NCBI RefSeq assembly: GCF_025369935.1
Contig: NZ_CP104467.1
Location: 4,409,001 to 4,473,000 of the forward strand
Length of the DNA: 64,000 bases
Origin: Paenibacillus andongensis
GTDB taxonomy: Bacteria > Bacillota > Bacilli > Paenibacillales > NBRC-103111
Direction: 5' to 3'
Shown here: positions 9,515-17,372 of the stretch, in pieces
Layout of the letters: every line of letters begins with the position of its first letter
Numbering within the stretch: the stretch's first letter is position 1
Translations under genes and position numbers: made by a program
The notes under the pieces: model-generated
Told to the model about the DNA's origin: nothing
Databases searched by the model: none
What the model saw: only the letters and a program-made list of their open reading frames with translations

Positions 9515-10492
9515 TCATTTAAATTTCATATCTTCAGGCCTTATTGACATCAATTCTAATTTGGAAGGCGCGTTTACGTATTGACTAAGCAACCTTACCG
9601 CCTGATGACGCATCGCTTTCTCCAGAATGTTCCGAACATACCTTGCATTACTAAATGCACGCCACGTTGCGGCTTTCTCATCGGTTAAATGCTGCTTCAG
9701 CTTCACAATCGTTTGCGGGAGAAGAACATATTCTCGGTCTTTCGCCATGAGCTCGGTAATCTGAATCAGCTGTTCAATCGGATAGTCCTCGAAATCAATT
9801 TGAATAGGAAACCGTGAAGGAAGTCCTGGATTCGTAGCCAGAAATTGCTCCATTTCGTCGCTATACCCTGCAAGAATAAGAATGAAATCATTCTTCTTAT
9901 CCTCCATACCTTTGACCAGCGCATCGATGGATTCCTTACCAAAATCCTTATCTCCTCCACGTGCCAGACTATAGGCTTCATCAATGAAAAGGATGCCGCC
10001 CATTGCCTTTTTCATCAACTCACGAGTCTTAAGAGCTGTATGTCCAATGTATTCTCCTACTAAATCTGCACGCTCCACCTCAATAAAATGACCCTTGCTC
10101 AAAACACCCATGGCATGAAACATACGACCCATGAGTCTAGCTACAGTCGTTTTACCCGTTCCGGGGCTCCCTTTGAAAATCATATGGTACACGTGCGCAT
10201 TGCTGAGCAGCCCGGCTTCTGCGCGAAATTGCGAAATTTGTAAGAGCGCATAGATTTCATGCACCAACTCTTTGACATTATCAAGGCCAATCAGTTGATT
10301 CAGCTCTTTGAAAACTTCCGAAAGCGGACCCTCGAGAGGCGTCTTCTTTCCTGTGAGCTGCGGCTCGGCATCGGCTAGCGGCGAAGCGTGAGTCAGGCTG
10401 CCTACTCCATCAACGGCTCGCCTATGCATACCAGGCTCTGGCTGCCGTAAGACGATGTTGATCTGTCTGGATGGCAAGCTTCGACCACTCAT
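9515..10492 (-). CDS. spoVK: CbxX/CfqX-type AAA ATPase, SpoVK-like
   Basis: 325 residues (SpoVK is about 322). ATG 10492 is preceded by GAGGTG at six bases; the upstream GTG lies inside that site. The AAA core has Walker A GSPGTGKT (about 108-115), Walker B GGILFIDEAYSL (about 165-176) and the pore/arginine-finger region found in the CbxX family. SpoVK is a sporulation-stage V protein in Bacillus, located next to ynbA(hflX)-ynbB-glnRA; here the efe operon lies between them. The first 50 residues are basic and poorly conserved. Exact role in spore formation is inferred from family and synteny. Confidence 0.85.
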   Translation of the reverse strand: MSGRSLPSRQINIVLRQPEPGMHRRAVDGVGSLTHASPLADAEPQLTGKKTPLEGPLSEVFKELNQLIGLDNVKELVHEIYALLQISQFRAEAGLLSNAHVYHMIFKGSPGTGKTTVARLMGRMFHAMGVLSKGHFIEVERADLVGEYIGHTALKTRELMKKAMGGILFIDEAYSLARGGDKDFGKESIDALVKGMEDKKNDFILILAGYSDEMEQFLATNPGLPSRFPIQIDFEDYPIEQLIQITELMAKDREYVLLPQTIVKLKQHLTDEKAATWRAFSNARYVRNILEKAMRHQAVRLLSQYVNAPSKLELMSIRPEDMKFK

Positions 10493-10578
10493 GAGGATCA
10501 CCTCGTTTACAGGATGGTTTGATGGTTCGTATCAATCCATCCTACGCTCGTTTGACGCATTTTAGACCGCGATAGCCG

Positions 10579-10878
10579 TTAATGATACTTTTGTGACAGC
10601 GTATAATGTTCGACCACCGGGAATGGGTCATAGAAATGGTGCAGCAGCTTTCGCCATTCTTGATATTCTTCAGAGCCGCGGAAGCCTACGGTGTGATCCT
10701 CCAGTGTTTCCCATCGAACGAGCAGCAAATATTTGTTGCTATCCTCGATACACGTTTGCAGCTCATGAGATATGTAGCCCTTCATCGATGAAATAATGGA
10801 TGATGCCTGGCGAAACGCCGCTTCGAACTCTGCATTTTTCCCTGTGATTACAGGAAGGATGGCTACTTCTAAGATCAT
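10579..10878 (-). CDS. antibiotic biosynthesis monooxygenase (ABM) domain protein
   Basis: 99 residues from ATG 10878, preceded by GGAGGAG at six bases; longer in-frame starts overlap the upstream gene and were rejected. The MILEVAILPV start, FRQASSIISSMKGYISHELQ, and LLVRWETLEDHTVGFRGSEEYQEWR segments are those of the ABM fold (dimeric alpha+beta barrel). Such proteins range from haem-degrading enzymes to small monooxygenases, and this one has no clear IsdG triad, so substrate is unknown. It follows the phosphatase gene by 28 bases. Confidence 0.8.
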   Translation of the reverse strand: MILEVAILPVITGKNAEFEAAFRQASSIISSMKGYISHELQTCIEDSNKYLLLVRWETLEDHTVGFRGSEEYQEWRKLLHHFYDPFPVVEHYTLSQKYH

Positions 10879-10906
10879 GGATATCTCCTCCAGTTGATAC
10901 TGTATG

Positions 10907-11533
10907 TTAGAAACCAAAAGCTTCCTCTTGAAAATGGGACGTATCCCCGTGAAGCCGGATAAGAGGCTCATTATTAATGATTTCGACAAGACTTAAACAA
11001 GTAGGGTGAAAATATGGCGGATTCCACAAGTCTGCTAGAGCTCTTCGTTCGAAGTAAGCCATGATCATTTTCAACGTGACTGTATGTGAAATTAAGGCAA
11101 TTGTTTTACCTTCATGTTCCTTTAGCAGCTGCTCAGTGGCTGGTATAACGCGAGCCTGCAAATCCGCATAAGACTCACCTTGCGTAGGTCTATACAGATC
11201 AGGCGCATTCCAGAATGCATGGAAATTGTCAGGATCCAGATCCGCAATTTCTGCCGAAATCCGCCCCTCCCAAGCACCTAGATTCATTTCTTTCCACTCA
11301 TCCGAGGCATGAATCGCCAACTCACGCGAGCCTTTCACGATATTCGCCGTTTGCAAAGTACGACCACTGCTGCTCGCATATAGAACATCAAAATGAACAT
11401 CCTTCAAAGCATTTGACAACCAAGAGGCTTGCTGCTCCCCTAAAGTAGAAAGCGGTGAATCCAAGTGACCCTGCATTCGGCGCTCCACATTCCACATCGT
11501 TTCCCCATGTCGAATTAAATAAAGCTTTGTCAT
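10907..11533 (-). CDS. histidine phosphatase family protein (phosphoglycerate mutase-like)
   Basis: 208 residues from ATG 11533, nine bases after GGGGG; two upstream ATGs lie too close to that site. The N-terminal LYLIRHGETMWN carries the catalytic RHGE histidine, and the second histidine lies in ALISHTVTLKMIM. This group includes cofactor-dependent phosphoglycerate mutases, fructose-2,6-bisphosphatases and small-molecule phosphatases such as CobC and PhoE; the sequence does not decide between them. It lies 23 bases after the lipoate ligase gene and probably shares its transcript. Confidence 0.85.
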   Translation of the reverse strand: MTKLYLIRHGETMWNVERRMQGHLDSPLSTLGEQQASWLSNALKDVHFDVLYASSSGRTLQTANIVKGSRELAIHASDEWKEMNLGAWEGRISAEIADLDPDNFHAFWNAPDLYRPTQGESYADLQARVIPATEQLLKEHEGKTIALISHTVTLKMIMAYFERRALADLWNPPYFHPTCLSLVEIINNEPLIRLHGDTSHFQEEAFGF

Positions 11534-11556
11534 CGTCTTCATCCCCCTTCCTTGCA

Positions 11557-12558
11557 CTAATTTAACATCATTAATGCTATAAAAGACTCCAAATCCAGCG
11601 CACCAAAGTAACGCTGCAATTCCACTCCTGACAACTGTTCGCTTACAGATGACTCTTCATACCGCGAACCACGCAGCGCTTCCTCTAGTTCTGCTACGTC
11701 ACTGGCTCCGAAGAAGTCTCCATATATTTTTATATCATGAATATGACCTACTTCAATATCTAAACGCACATCTATGGTACCGACGCCTTCGAAGCGTTTG
11801 GAATTTTGCACTGTACTTTTGGGTGATTTCCCGTAGTTCCAGTCCCAGTTCTGATAGCGCTCCTCAGATAGTTCGTGAATACGGTCCCAGTCCTCCTCAG
11901 ATAGCTTGTACAGGGGAACTTCAGACTCTTCGGCACCGAAAATAGAAACAAGAAGCTTATTTCGGAATTCCTCCATCGTAATCGGCTCATTCAAGAACTC
12001 GATGATGTTAGCGACCCGGCTGCGAATCGATTTAATGCCCTTGGACTGAATCTTATCGAGATTAACCTTAAGGGCTGATACGACGTTTTCGATTTCTGAA
12101 TCGAAGAGCAGTGTTCCGTGACTGAACATCCTGCCCTTGGTTGCAAACTGTGCATTGCCCGAAATTTTGCGCTCACCCACCTGGATATCATTGCGGCCCG
12201 TTAAAGCCGCTTCAACACCAAGCTTACGAAGAGCTTCAACAACGGGTTCAGTAAACTTTTGAAAATTGTGAAATGAGTTACCGTCATCCCGTGTAATGAA
12301 GCTGAAATTCAGGTTGCCCAAATCATGATATACGGCTCCGCCACCCGATAATCTCCGAACCACATGAAGGTTATTCGCTTTGACATATTCGGGATTGATT
12401 TCTTCAATTGTATTTTGATTTTTACCAATAATAATGGATGGTTCGTTGATGTAAAAGAGCAAGTAACTCTCATCGTTAGGGAGTTGTCTTAGGGCATATT
12501 CCTCTATGGCTAAATTAATCCGAGGATCTGTGATTCCTTCGTTATCGATAAATAGCAT
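11557..12558 (-). CDS. lipoate--protein ligase
   Basis: 333 residues from ATG 12558, seven bases after AGGAG. It attaches free lipoate to E2 or GcvH proteins via lipoyl-AMP. Visible motifs are the RRLSGGGAVYHD lipoate/adenylate-binding block (about 68-79), NFSFIT, and KISGNAQ with the catalytic lysine (about K131); the C-terminal accessory domain follows (from about 250). Its length and C-terminal domain fit the Firmicute LplJ type. A GNAT gene ends... precedes it by about 22 bases on the same strand. Confidence 0.92.
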   Translation of the reverse strand: MLFIDNEGITDPRINLAIEEYALRQLPNDESYLLFYINEPSIIIGKNQNTIEEINPEYVKANNLHVVRRLSGGGAVYHDLGNLNFSFITRDDGNSFHNFQKFTEPVVEALRKLGVEAALTGRNDIQVGERKISGNAQFATKGRMFSHGTLLFDSEIENVVSALKVNLDKIQSKGIKSIRSRVANIIEFLNEPITMEEFRNKLLVSIFGAEESEVPLYKLSEEDWDRIHELSEERYQNWDWNYGKSPKSTVQNSKRFEGVGTIDVRLDIEVGHIHDIKIYGDFFGASDVAELEEALRGSRYEESSVSEQLSGVELQRYFGALDLESFIALMMLN

Positions 12559-12580
12559 AATCATGCTCCTTCGTTGTTGA

Positions 12581-13054
12581 TCATATCTCGGTCGTCATGG
12601 TCCGATTTAAGGTTGACATCCCTAAAGATTGATAAAAGGCAATGGCACGCTCATTAAATTCCCATACGTTTAATTCAAGTGAAGCAGCTGAACGCTCCTT
12701 AGCCCAGGCAATAGAAGCTTCATATAGCTTTGTACCAATACCCTGACGCAGAAAATCCGGTGAAACGGCCAGTTCATTTAAATACGCATAAGTTCGAGGA
12801 ACAAGCGCTTCGTAGGTAGGCGATTTCTTCATTTCCAGCATAGCAACCCCAACGACCAAGCCTTCTTTCTCTGCGACTAAAATCACTTTGTTCTGTTGAT
12901 CTGAAAAACTTCGGTACCAACCCATAGCAACAACGTGATCTAACCTGGCAAAACGCTTCGGCAACGCATCCGCATGTTCTTCCTGCCCTACTCGAATGAT
13001 GGCATTCACGGATTCGTAATCTTCTAATTGTGCGGTACGAATGATGAGTCCCAA
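12581..13054 (-). CDS. GNAT family N-acetyltransferase
   Basis: 157 residues. The start is TTG at 13054, with AGGAGGTG seven bases upstream. The GNAT acetyl-CoA loop is ELAVSPDFLRQGIGTKLYEASIAWA (the RQGIGTKL part binds the pyrophosphate), and NERAIAFYQSLGM is the usual C-terminal motif. Substrate cannot be told. It is probably the first gene of the GNAT-lipoate ligase-phosphatase-ABM transcript. Confidence 0.88.
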   Translation of the reverse strand: MGLIIRTAQLEDYESVNAIIRVGQEEHADALPKRFARLDHVVAMGWYRSFSDQQNKVILVAEKEGLVVGVAMLEMKKSPTYEALVPRTYAYLNELAVSPDFLRQGIGTKLYEASIAWAKERSAASLELNVWEFNERAIAFYQSLGMSTLNRTMTTEI

Positions 13055-13079
13055 GAAAATCCACCTCCTGTTGTTTCAT

Positions 13080-13359
13080 AGCTTACAACAAAGGATAATA
13101 TTTTACCACTTTGGCGGAGCACGTTGGCGGAAGGATATGTGTGTGAGTTTGGTGAATAAAGATTGTGGGTGGCGAGGGGGAAGGAGCAATTTTAAGGATG
13201 TTTTTCATCGTTAAAGTAGCTGATTACCGGGGCGAGTTGAGTATCTAGCATCTTTAGGGATATTTTTACAACACTAAAATACGCAGGATTATTTTATATA
13301 CATAACTCTATAATTTTATTTATAATATTGGAAACTTATATTAGGAAGGAACGCTGGAA
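13080..13359. other. gene-free spacer between divergent acetyltransferase genes
   Basis: No reading frame or RNA gene is convincing here. The right third (about 13265-13335) is very A+T-rich and holds TTTACA, several TATA-like steps and TTATAAT, a likely promoter zone for the plus-strand acetyltransferase, but no -35/-10 pair stands out. Confidence 0.4.
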
Positions 13360-14157
13360 ATGTACGAAAAAACAGACTTTTTTATCACCATCGATAAAGT
13401 GGCTTCAAACACGTGGCCTGCCGAAACATGCACTTCCCTTGACAATTGGCTCCTACGGGCCTCCCGAGGCGTCACTAAACGTGCAAACAGCGTCCTTGCC
13501 ATCGGTGAATATCCAGATGATCCTAATTGGCTTGCGAAAATAGAGCAATTCTATCAAAAGCTTGGTTTACCCGCAATTTTTCAAATTAGCGACGCTTCCC
13601 CCGAAGGTCTGGATGAATTTCTTGAAACAAAAGGATATGTGATAGACACACCATGTTTAATGATGACCGCAACAAGTCAACAAGTCTGCGATAACGCAAA
13701 CAATAAGATCATGCAAAAGAATTCATCCGTCCAGATTGAATGGGCTGAAGCAGCAGATGCTCCATGGCTTGATGCTTTTCTCAAGCTTGAACAGTTTCCC
13801 GAAGAACGCGAAACTTTCTATTACGGACTATTTGAACGAATGCCGACTTCAAAAGGGTTCCTAAAGCTGAAATTAAACGACCAGATCATCGCGTTAGGCA
13901 CAGCTATTGTGGAGAACGAATGGGCAGGTTTTGTAAACGTCGTTATCCATGAAGACTACCGAGGCAAAGGACTCGGATACGTCCTCATGCACGCACTGAC
14001 GGAATGGAGTATGGACCACGGTGCTACGAAGCAGTATTTACAGGTTATTACTTCCAATAAACCAGCGGTAACTTTGTATGAAAAGCTGGGTTACCAAGCT
14101 AGTTATGGCTATCATTACCGAACTAAGTATGAATTGCAGCCCCTTGTATCATCCTAA
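13360..14157 (+). CDS. GNAT family N-acetyltransferase, two-part
   Basis: 265 residues. The C-terminal half is a clear GNAT domain: FVNVVIHEDYRGKGLGYVLMHALTEW (acetyl-CoA loop RGKGLG) and SNKPAVTLYEKLGYQ. The N-terminal 120 residues (TWPAETCTSLDNWLLRASRGVTKRANSV) match the degenerate GNAT-like half seen in proteins of this length. Substrate unknown. GGAAGGA lies about ten bases before the ATG. It is followed after 36 bases by the dehydrogenase gene on the same strand. Confidence 0.88.
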   Translation: MYEKTDFFITIDKVASNTWPAETCTSLDNWLLRASRGVTKRANSVLAIGEYPDDPNWLAKIEQFYQKLGLPAIFQISDASPEGLDEFLETKGYVIDTPCLMMTATSQQVCDNANNKIMQKNSSVQIEWAEAADAPWLDAFLKLEQFPEERETFYYGLFERMPTSKGFLKLKLNDQIIALGTAIVENEWAGFVNVVIHEDYRGKGLGYVLMHALTEWSMDHGATKQYLQVITSNKPAVTLYEKLGYQASYGYHYRTKYELQPLVSS

Positions 14158-14193
14158 CAAAGAATTTGTCTAGGATGAAAGGAGCATAAACAC

Positions 14194-15063
14194 ATGGCAA
14201 CAGCAACAGAAAAGAAACCGGCATTCCCGCCTCAGCATCAGGACCAGCAACCGGGCATTGAAGCAAAGATGAACCCTCTTCCTGTCTTTGAGCATTCTGG
14301 GTATAAAGCAGCTGGCAAGCTTAAGGATAAAGTCGCCCTGATTACAGGAGGCGATAGCGGAATTGGCCGCGCTGTCGCGATTGCCTATGCCAAAGAGGGC
14401 GCTGATGTCGTATTGGTCTATTTGAACGAACATACGGATGCGGAAGAAACACAGCGTCATGTGGAAAAGGCAGGTCGAAAGTGTCTGCATGTGGCCGGAG
14501 ACATTGGTGACGAAAAGTTCTGCAAGCAAATCATTGAACAAGCTATCGGGAAGTTCGGAAAACTCGATATCTTAGTTAACAATGCAGCAGAACAGCATCC
14601 TCAGCCTAGCATCGAGAATATCACTTCGGAGCAGCTGGAGCGGACGTTTCGAACCAATATCTTCTCTTTCTTTTATTTGACCAAAGCTGCAATACCCCAC
14701 TTGAAATCCGGAAGCGCAATTATCAACACGGCTTCTATTACCGCTTATCACGGTCATGAGCAGCTGCTCGATTATTCCGCTACAAAAGGGGCCATTGTCA
14801 CCTTCACACGCTCCCTGTCTCTTCAACTGAATGCTAAAGGCATACGCGTGAATGGCGTGGCTCCTGGTCCGATCTGGACGCCTCTCATTCCTTCTACGTT
14901 CACCGCAGAGGAAGTTGCCACGTTCGGCTCGACAACACCCATGAAACGTGCCGGTCAGCCAAGTGAGCTCGCTGCCAGCTATGTTTTCCTTGCAAGTGAG
15001 GATTCGTCCTATATGGCTGGTCAAATCCTGCATGTAAACGGTGGAGCCATTGTAAACGGATAA
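14194..15063 (+). CDS. SDR family oxidoreductase (glucose/ribitol dehydrogenase-like stress protein)
   Basis: 289 residues. The N-terminal 45-residue extension with PPQHQDQQPGIEAKMNP and PLP is typical of the YhdF/YhxC/GS39 branch of SDRs. Cofactor motif TGGDSGIGRAVAIAYAKEGADV, NNAAEQH, catalytic serine in INTASI and YxxxK in YSATKGAIV are all present; PGPIWTPLIPST follows. It should be an NAD(P)-dependent dehydrogenase acting on a small polyol, sugar or aldehyde. In Bacillus members are general-stress proteins. AAAGGAG precedes the ATG by nine bases. Confidence 0.92.
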   Translation: MATATEKKPAFPPQHQDQQPGIEAKMNPLPVFEHSGYKAAGKLKDKVALITGGDSGIGRAVAIAYAKEGADVVLVYLNEHTDAEETQRHVEKAGRKCLHVAGDIGDEKFCKQIIEQAIGKFGKLDILVNNAAEQHPQPSIENITSEQLERTFRTNIFSFFYLTKAAIPHLKSGSAIINTASITAYHGHEQLLDYSATKGAIVTFTRSLSLQLNAKGIRVNGVAPGPIWTPLIPSTFTAEEVATFGSTTPMKRAGQPSELAASYVFLASEDSSYMAGQILHVNGGAIVNG

Positions 15064-15072
15064 CGAAGGCAC

Positions 15073-15130
15073 AAAAAAAAAAGCATGACCAGCAAGTGGG
15101 AAATTCCCGCTAACAGGTCATGCTTCTTTG
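15073..15130. terminator. bidirectional terminator
   Basis: AAGCATGACC (15081-15090) pairs perfectly with GGTCATGCTT (15116-15125), with GGGAAATTCCC forming an inner stem. An A-run on the left and TTCTTTG on the right let it serve both the plus-strand SDR gene and the minus-strand YdcF-like gene. Confidence 0.85.
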
Positions 15131-15135
15131 TTATC

Positions 15136-15831
15136 TCATATGCCTACCTTTAGTAGCAGCTTTGTCCAATACCACTTCGTGTAAGCCAGCGTTTCTCTCG
15201 CTTCATGGTAAGGCATGAAGAGCACTTCTGACTTCGTAGATGAAATAAGAGGCTGCTTCAAGCCGATCGTTTCCGCGATGTCGAGTGAACGAGAACCATG
15301 AAATTGATGGGTCATGATAATCGAACTTACAAGACCTTGCTCGTCCATAATTTGCTTGCTGTAAAGCAAATTCTCATAAGTACTTGTCGCCCGCGGCTCT
15401 ATCAAAATGCTTTTGGCTGGAAGCCCTTTTTTAACCAAATAATTACGCATTCCCTCCGCCTCCGTTAGTTTGGAGCCGTTATGATCCAGACCTCCGGAAA
15501 CGATCAGTTGTTTAAACCGTCCCTCTTTATAAAGGGCAATAGCCAAATCTAGACGCTCCTGGAGGCCAGGGCTGGGGATATCTTGGCGCAAGGAAGCTCC
15601 TAGTACGATACCCACGTCAACTTGCTTAGGCAGCGTTTGATCAGGAGCAATTTGAACCTTCCATTGGATATAGACGATCCAAGCGACAAGCAAGATGAAT
15701 ACGGTAACTACAATCCGAAACACTTTCGTAAGCATACGGTTGAACTTAGATTTTTGCCCTGTTCGTCGGCGTTTTTTCGGTGTTGGAGAGATGGCTCGTT
15801 GTTTCTTATTCATGTTTGGCTGTACAGTCAT
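15136..15831 (-). CDS. YdcF/SanA-like membrane protein (DUF218)
   Basis: 231 residues. A very basic N-terminus (KKRRRTGQKSKFNR) precedes one membrane segment (about 38-58). The DUF218 core follows: VDVGIVLGASLRQDIPSPGLQERLDLAIALY, LIVSGGLDHNGSKLTEAEGMRNYL, EPRATSTYENLLYS and MTHQFHGSRS. The family is linked to envelope permeability and vancomycin sensitivity (SanA) but has no defined reaction. AAGGAG precedes the ATG by eight bases, and the esterase gene ends only five bases upstream. Confidence 0.88.
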   Translation of the reverse strand: MTVQPNMNKKQRAISPTPKKRRRTGQKSKFNRMLTKVFRIVVTVFILLVAWIVYIQWKVQIAPDQTLPKQVDVGIVLGASLRQDIPSPGLQERLDLAIALYKEGRFKQLIVSGGLDHNGSKLTEAEGMRNYLVKKGLPAKSILIEPRATSTYENLLYSKQIMDEQGLVSSIIMTHQFHGSRSLDIAETIGLKQPLISSTKSEVLFMPYHEARETLAYTKWYWTKLLLKVGI

Positions 15832-15836
15832 CCTTG

Positions 15837-16496
15837 CTACTCCTTATCCAAAAATGCACTGACTTGACGAAACAACGTGGCCGCATCCTCACTCAGACAA
15901 ATCAAATGATTAGATCTCGAATGCCAATGCAGCTCGCGATGCCCTTTAAGCTTTCTGTAGATGTATTGCGCACTTTGCGGATGAATGACATGATCTTTCT
16001 CAGACTGCGCGATGAGTGTCGGTATGCTTACTTGACTTAGTTCTGGTTTCAAATGTCGAACGAGCTGCGTAAACTGCCAAGCAGCTCGCAGCGGCGTGGA
16101 CTTCGCTTTAATAAAGCTGATTTTCCTTTGATACTTCCACTCATCTCGAATGACATCCAGCATTCTTCTAGGACTGACATAAATAACTGCCGTATTCAAA
16201 AGGATCAGCCTTCGAACCGGATATCGAACGGATAAATAAGCGGCAAGCAGCCCTCCCATCGAGAAGCCTACCATATCAAATGATCCATATTGGAGCGTCA
16301 TTCGCTCAGCATGCTCTTCAGCTTCACGTACCCAATCTTCCCAATGCGAATCTCTTAATTGATGACTGAATTCTCCGTTCCATGGGAGTCTCGGGACCTC
16401 ACAAAGCTGTCCGCGTTCACGTAAATGCCGTGCTAACGGCTCAACCTCATAAGGTCCACCGGTGAATCCATGGAACAATAAACATGGTTGTTTCAC
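15837..16496 (-). CDS. alpha/beta hydrolase, carboxylesterase (Est30-like)
   Basis: About 219 residues if GTG 16496 is used, which has AGGAG ten bases upstream; an ATG at 16520 is in frame but has no ribosome site. The chain begins CLLFHGFTGGPYEVEPLARHL (oxyanion region), has the nucleophile elbow GFSMGG, and ends with the acid/histidine region SEKDHVIHPQS and SNHLICLSEDAATLFRQVSAFL. This is the monoglyceride lipase/carboxylesterase type found in Firmicutes; natural substrate unknown. It lies five bases before the YdcF-like gene. Confidence 0.87.
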   Translation of the reverse strand: MKQPCLLFHGFTGGPYEVEPLARHLRERGQLCEVPRLPWNGEFSHQLRDSHWEDWVREAEEHAERMTLQYGSFDMVGFSMGGLLAAYLSVRYPVRRLILLNTAVIYVSPRRMLDVIRDEWKYQRKISFIKAKSTPLRAAWQFTQLVRHLKPELSQVSIPTLIAQSEKDHVIHPQSAQYIYRKLKGHRELHWHSRSNHLICLSEDAATLFRQVSAFLDKE

Positions 16497-16541
16497 GCGG
16501 TTTTTTCTCCTATCCAACATACAATATTAAAATACGATCAT

Positions 16542-17270
16542 CTATTTTTCTTTAATGGCGATTGCGTTAATCGTTACTTTTTCCTTTGGCTTGCTTGGTG
16601 AGGCTTCGCCACCCATCTCAACAGGTGTATCGGCGATTTTAGCTATTGTTGCCATGCCTTCTGACGTTACTTTGCCGAAAATCGAATAGTTAGGTTGTTT
16701 ATTTAGATTCGCACAATCTTCACCTGAACAAATGAAAAATTGACTGCCATTCGTATTGGGACCGGAATTCGCCATCGCGACAATGCCGGGTTCATATTTA
16801 TGCGAAGTTTTCAGCTCATCTGCAAACTTGTAGCCTGGACCGCCTCTGCCTGTGCCAAGCGGATCTCCTGTTTGAATCATGAACGATTTGATAATGCGGT
16901 GAAACGTCACATTGTTATAAAAGCCTTCTTTGGATAGGAACACAAAGTTGTTAACGGTCTTCGGAGCTTCCTTAGCAAACAGATCAATGGTAAACGATCC
17001 CTTGGACGTTGTGACTTCAGCTTGATAGGTTTTGTTCGGGTCGATCGTCATATCTGGCTCTTTGCTCCATTGCTTTGGAGCTGCAGTTGGCGATGCCGCT
17101 GGGGATGCTACCGAAGTAGCAGCAGGCGTCGTTGCGCCGCTTTTAGGCGTTGCTGAACCACCGGCAGATTCAGTAGGTTTGTTGCCGCAGGCAGAAACGA
17201 TTAACGTTAACGCGATTAACGTGAGTGGAAATAGCTTAGCTGGTTTAATCATGTTGAAAGGCAAATTCAT
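16542..17270 (-). CDS. cyclophilin-type peptidyl-prolyl isomerase, lipoprotein
   Basis: 242 residues. The N-terminus has a lipoprotein signal ending LIVSAC, then a low-complexity Ala/Ser/Thr/Pro linker (about 35-68). The cyclophilin domain shows TVNNFVFLSKEGFYNNVTFHRII, GDPLGTGRGGPGY and GPNTNGSQFFI, which holds active-site residues. It should catalyse prolyl isomerisation of secreted proteins on the outer face of the membrane. GGAGG lies eight bases before the ATG. A hairpin separates it from the PBP gene upstream. Confidence 0.93.
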   Translation of the reverse strand: MNLPFNMIKPAKLFPLTLIALTLIVSACGNKPTESAGGSATPKSGATTPAATSVASPAASPTAAPKQWSKEPDMTIDPNKTYQAEVTTSKGSFTIDLFAKEAPKTVNNFVFLSKEGFYNNVTFHRIIKSFMIQTGDPLGTGRGGPGYKFADELKTSHKYEPGIVAMANSGPNTNGSQFFICSGEDCANLNKQPNYSIFGKVTSEGMATIAKIADTPVEMGGEASPSKPKEKVTINAIAIKEK

Positions 17271-17302
17271 TGAAAATTCCTCCGTTAATAGTATGTAGTG
17301 TG

Positions 17303-17321
17303 GACCCGCGGAATGCGGGTC
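17303..17321 (-). terminator. GC-rich hairpin between the PBP and cyclophilin genes
   Basis: GACCCGC and GCGGGTC form a perfect seven-base stem with a five-base loop. There is no T-run after it in either direction, so it may be a weak terminator, processing site or transcript-stabilising hairpin. Confidence 0.45.
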
Positions 17322-17372
17322 TAGTTGTATTTCATGCTTCGATCCGAAAGACCCCGCTAAAGTAACAAGTTA

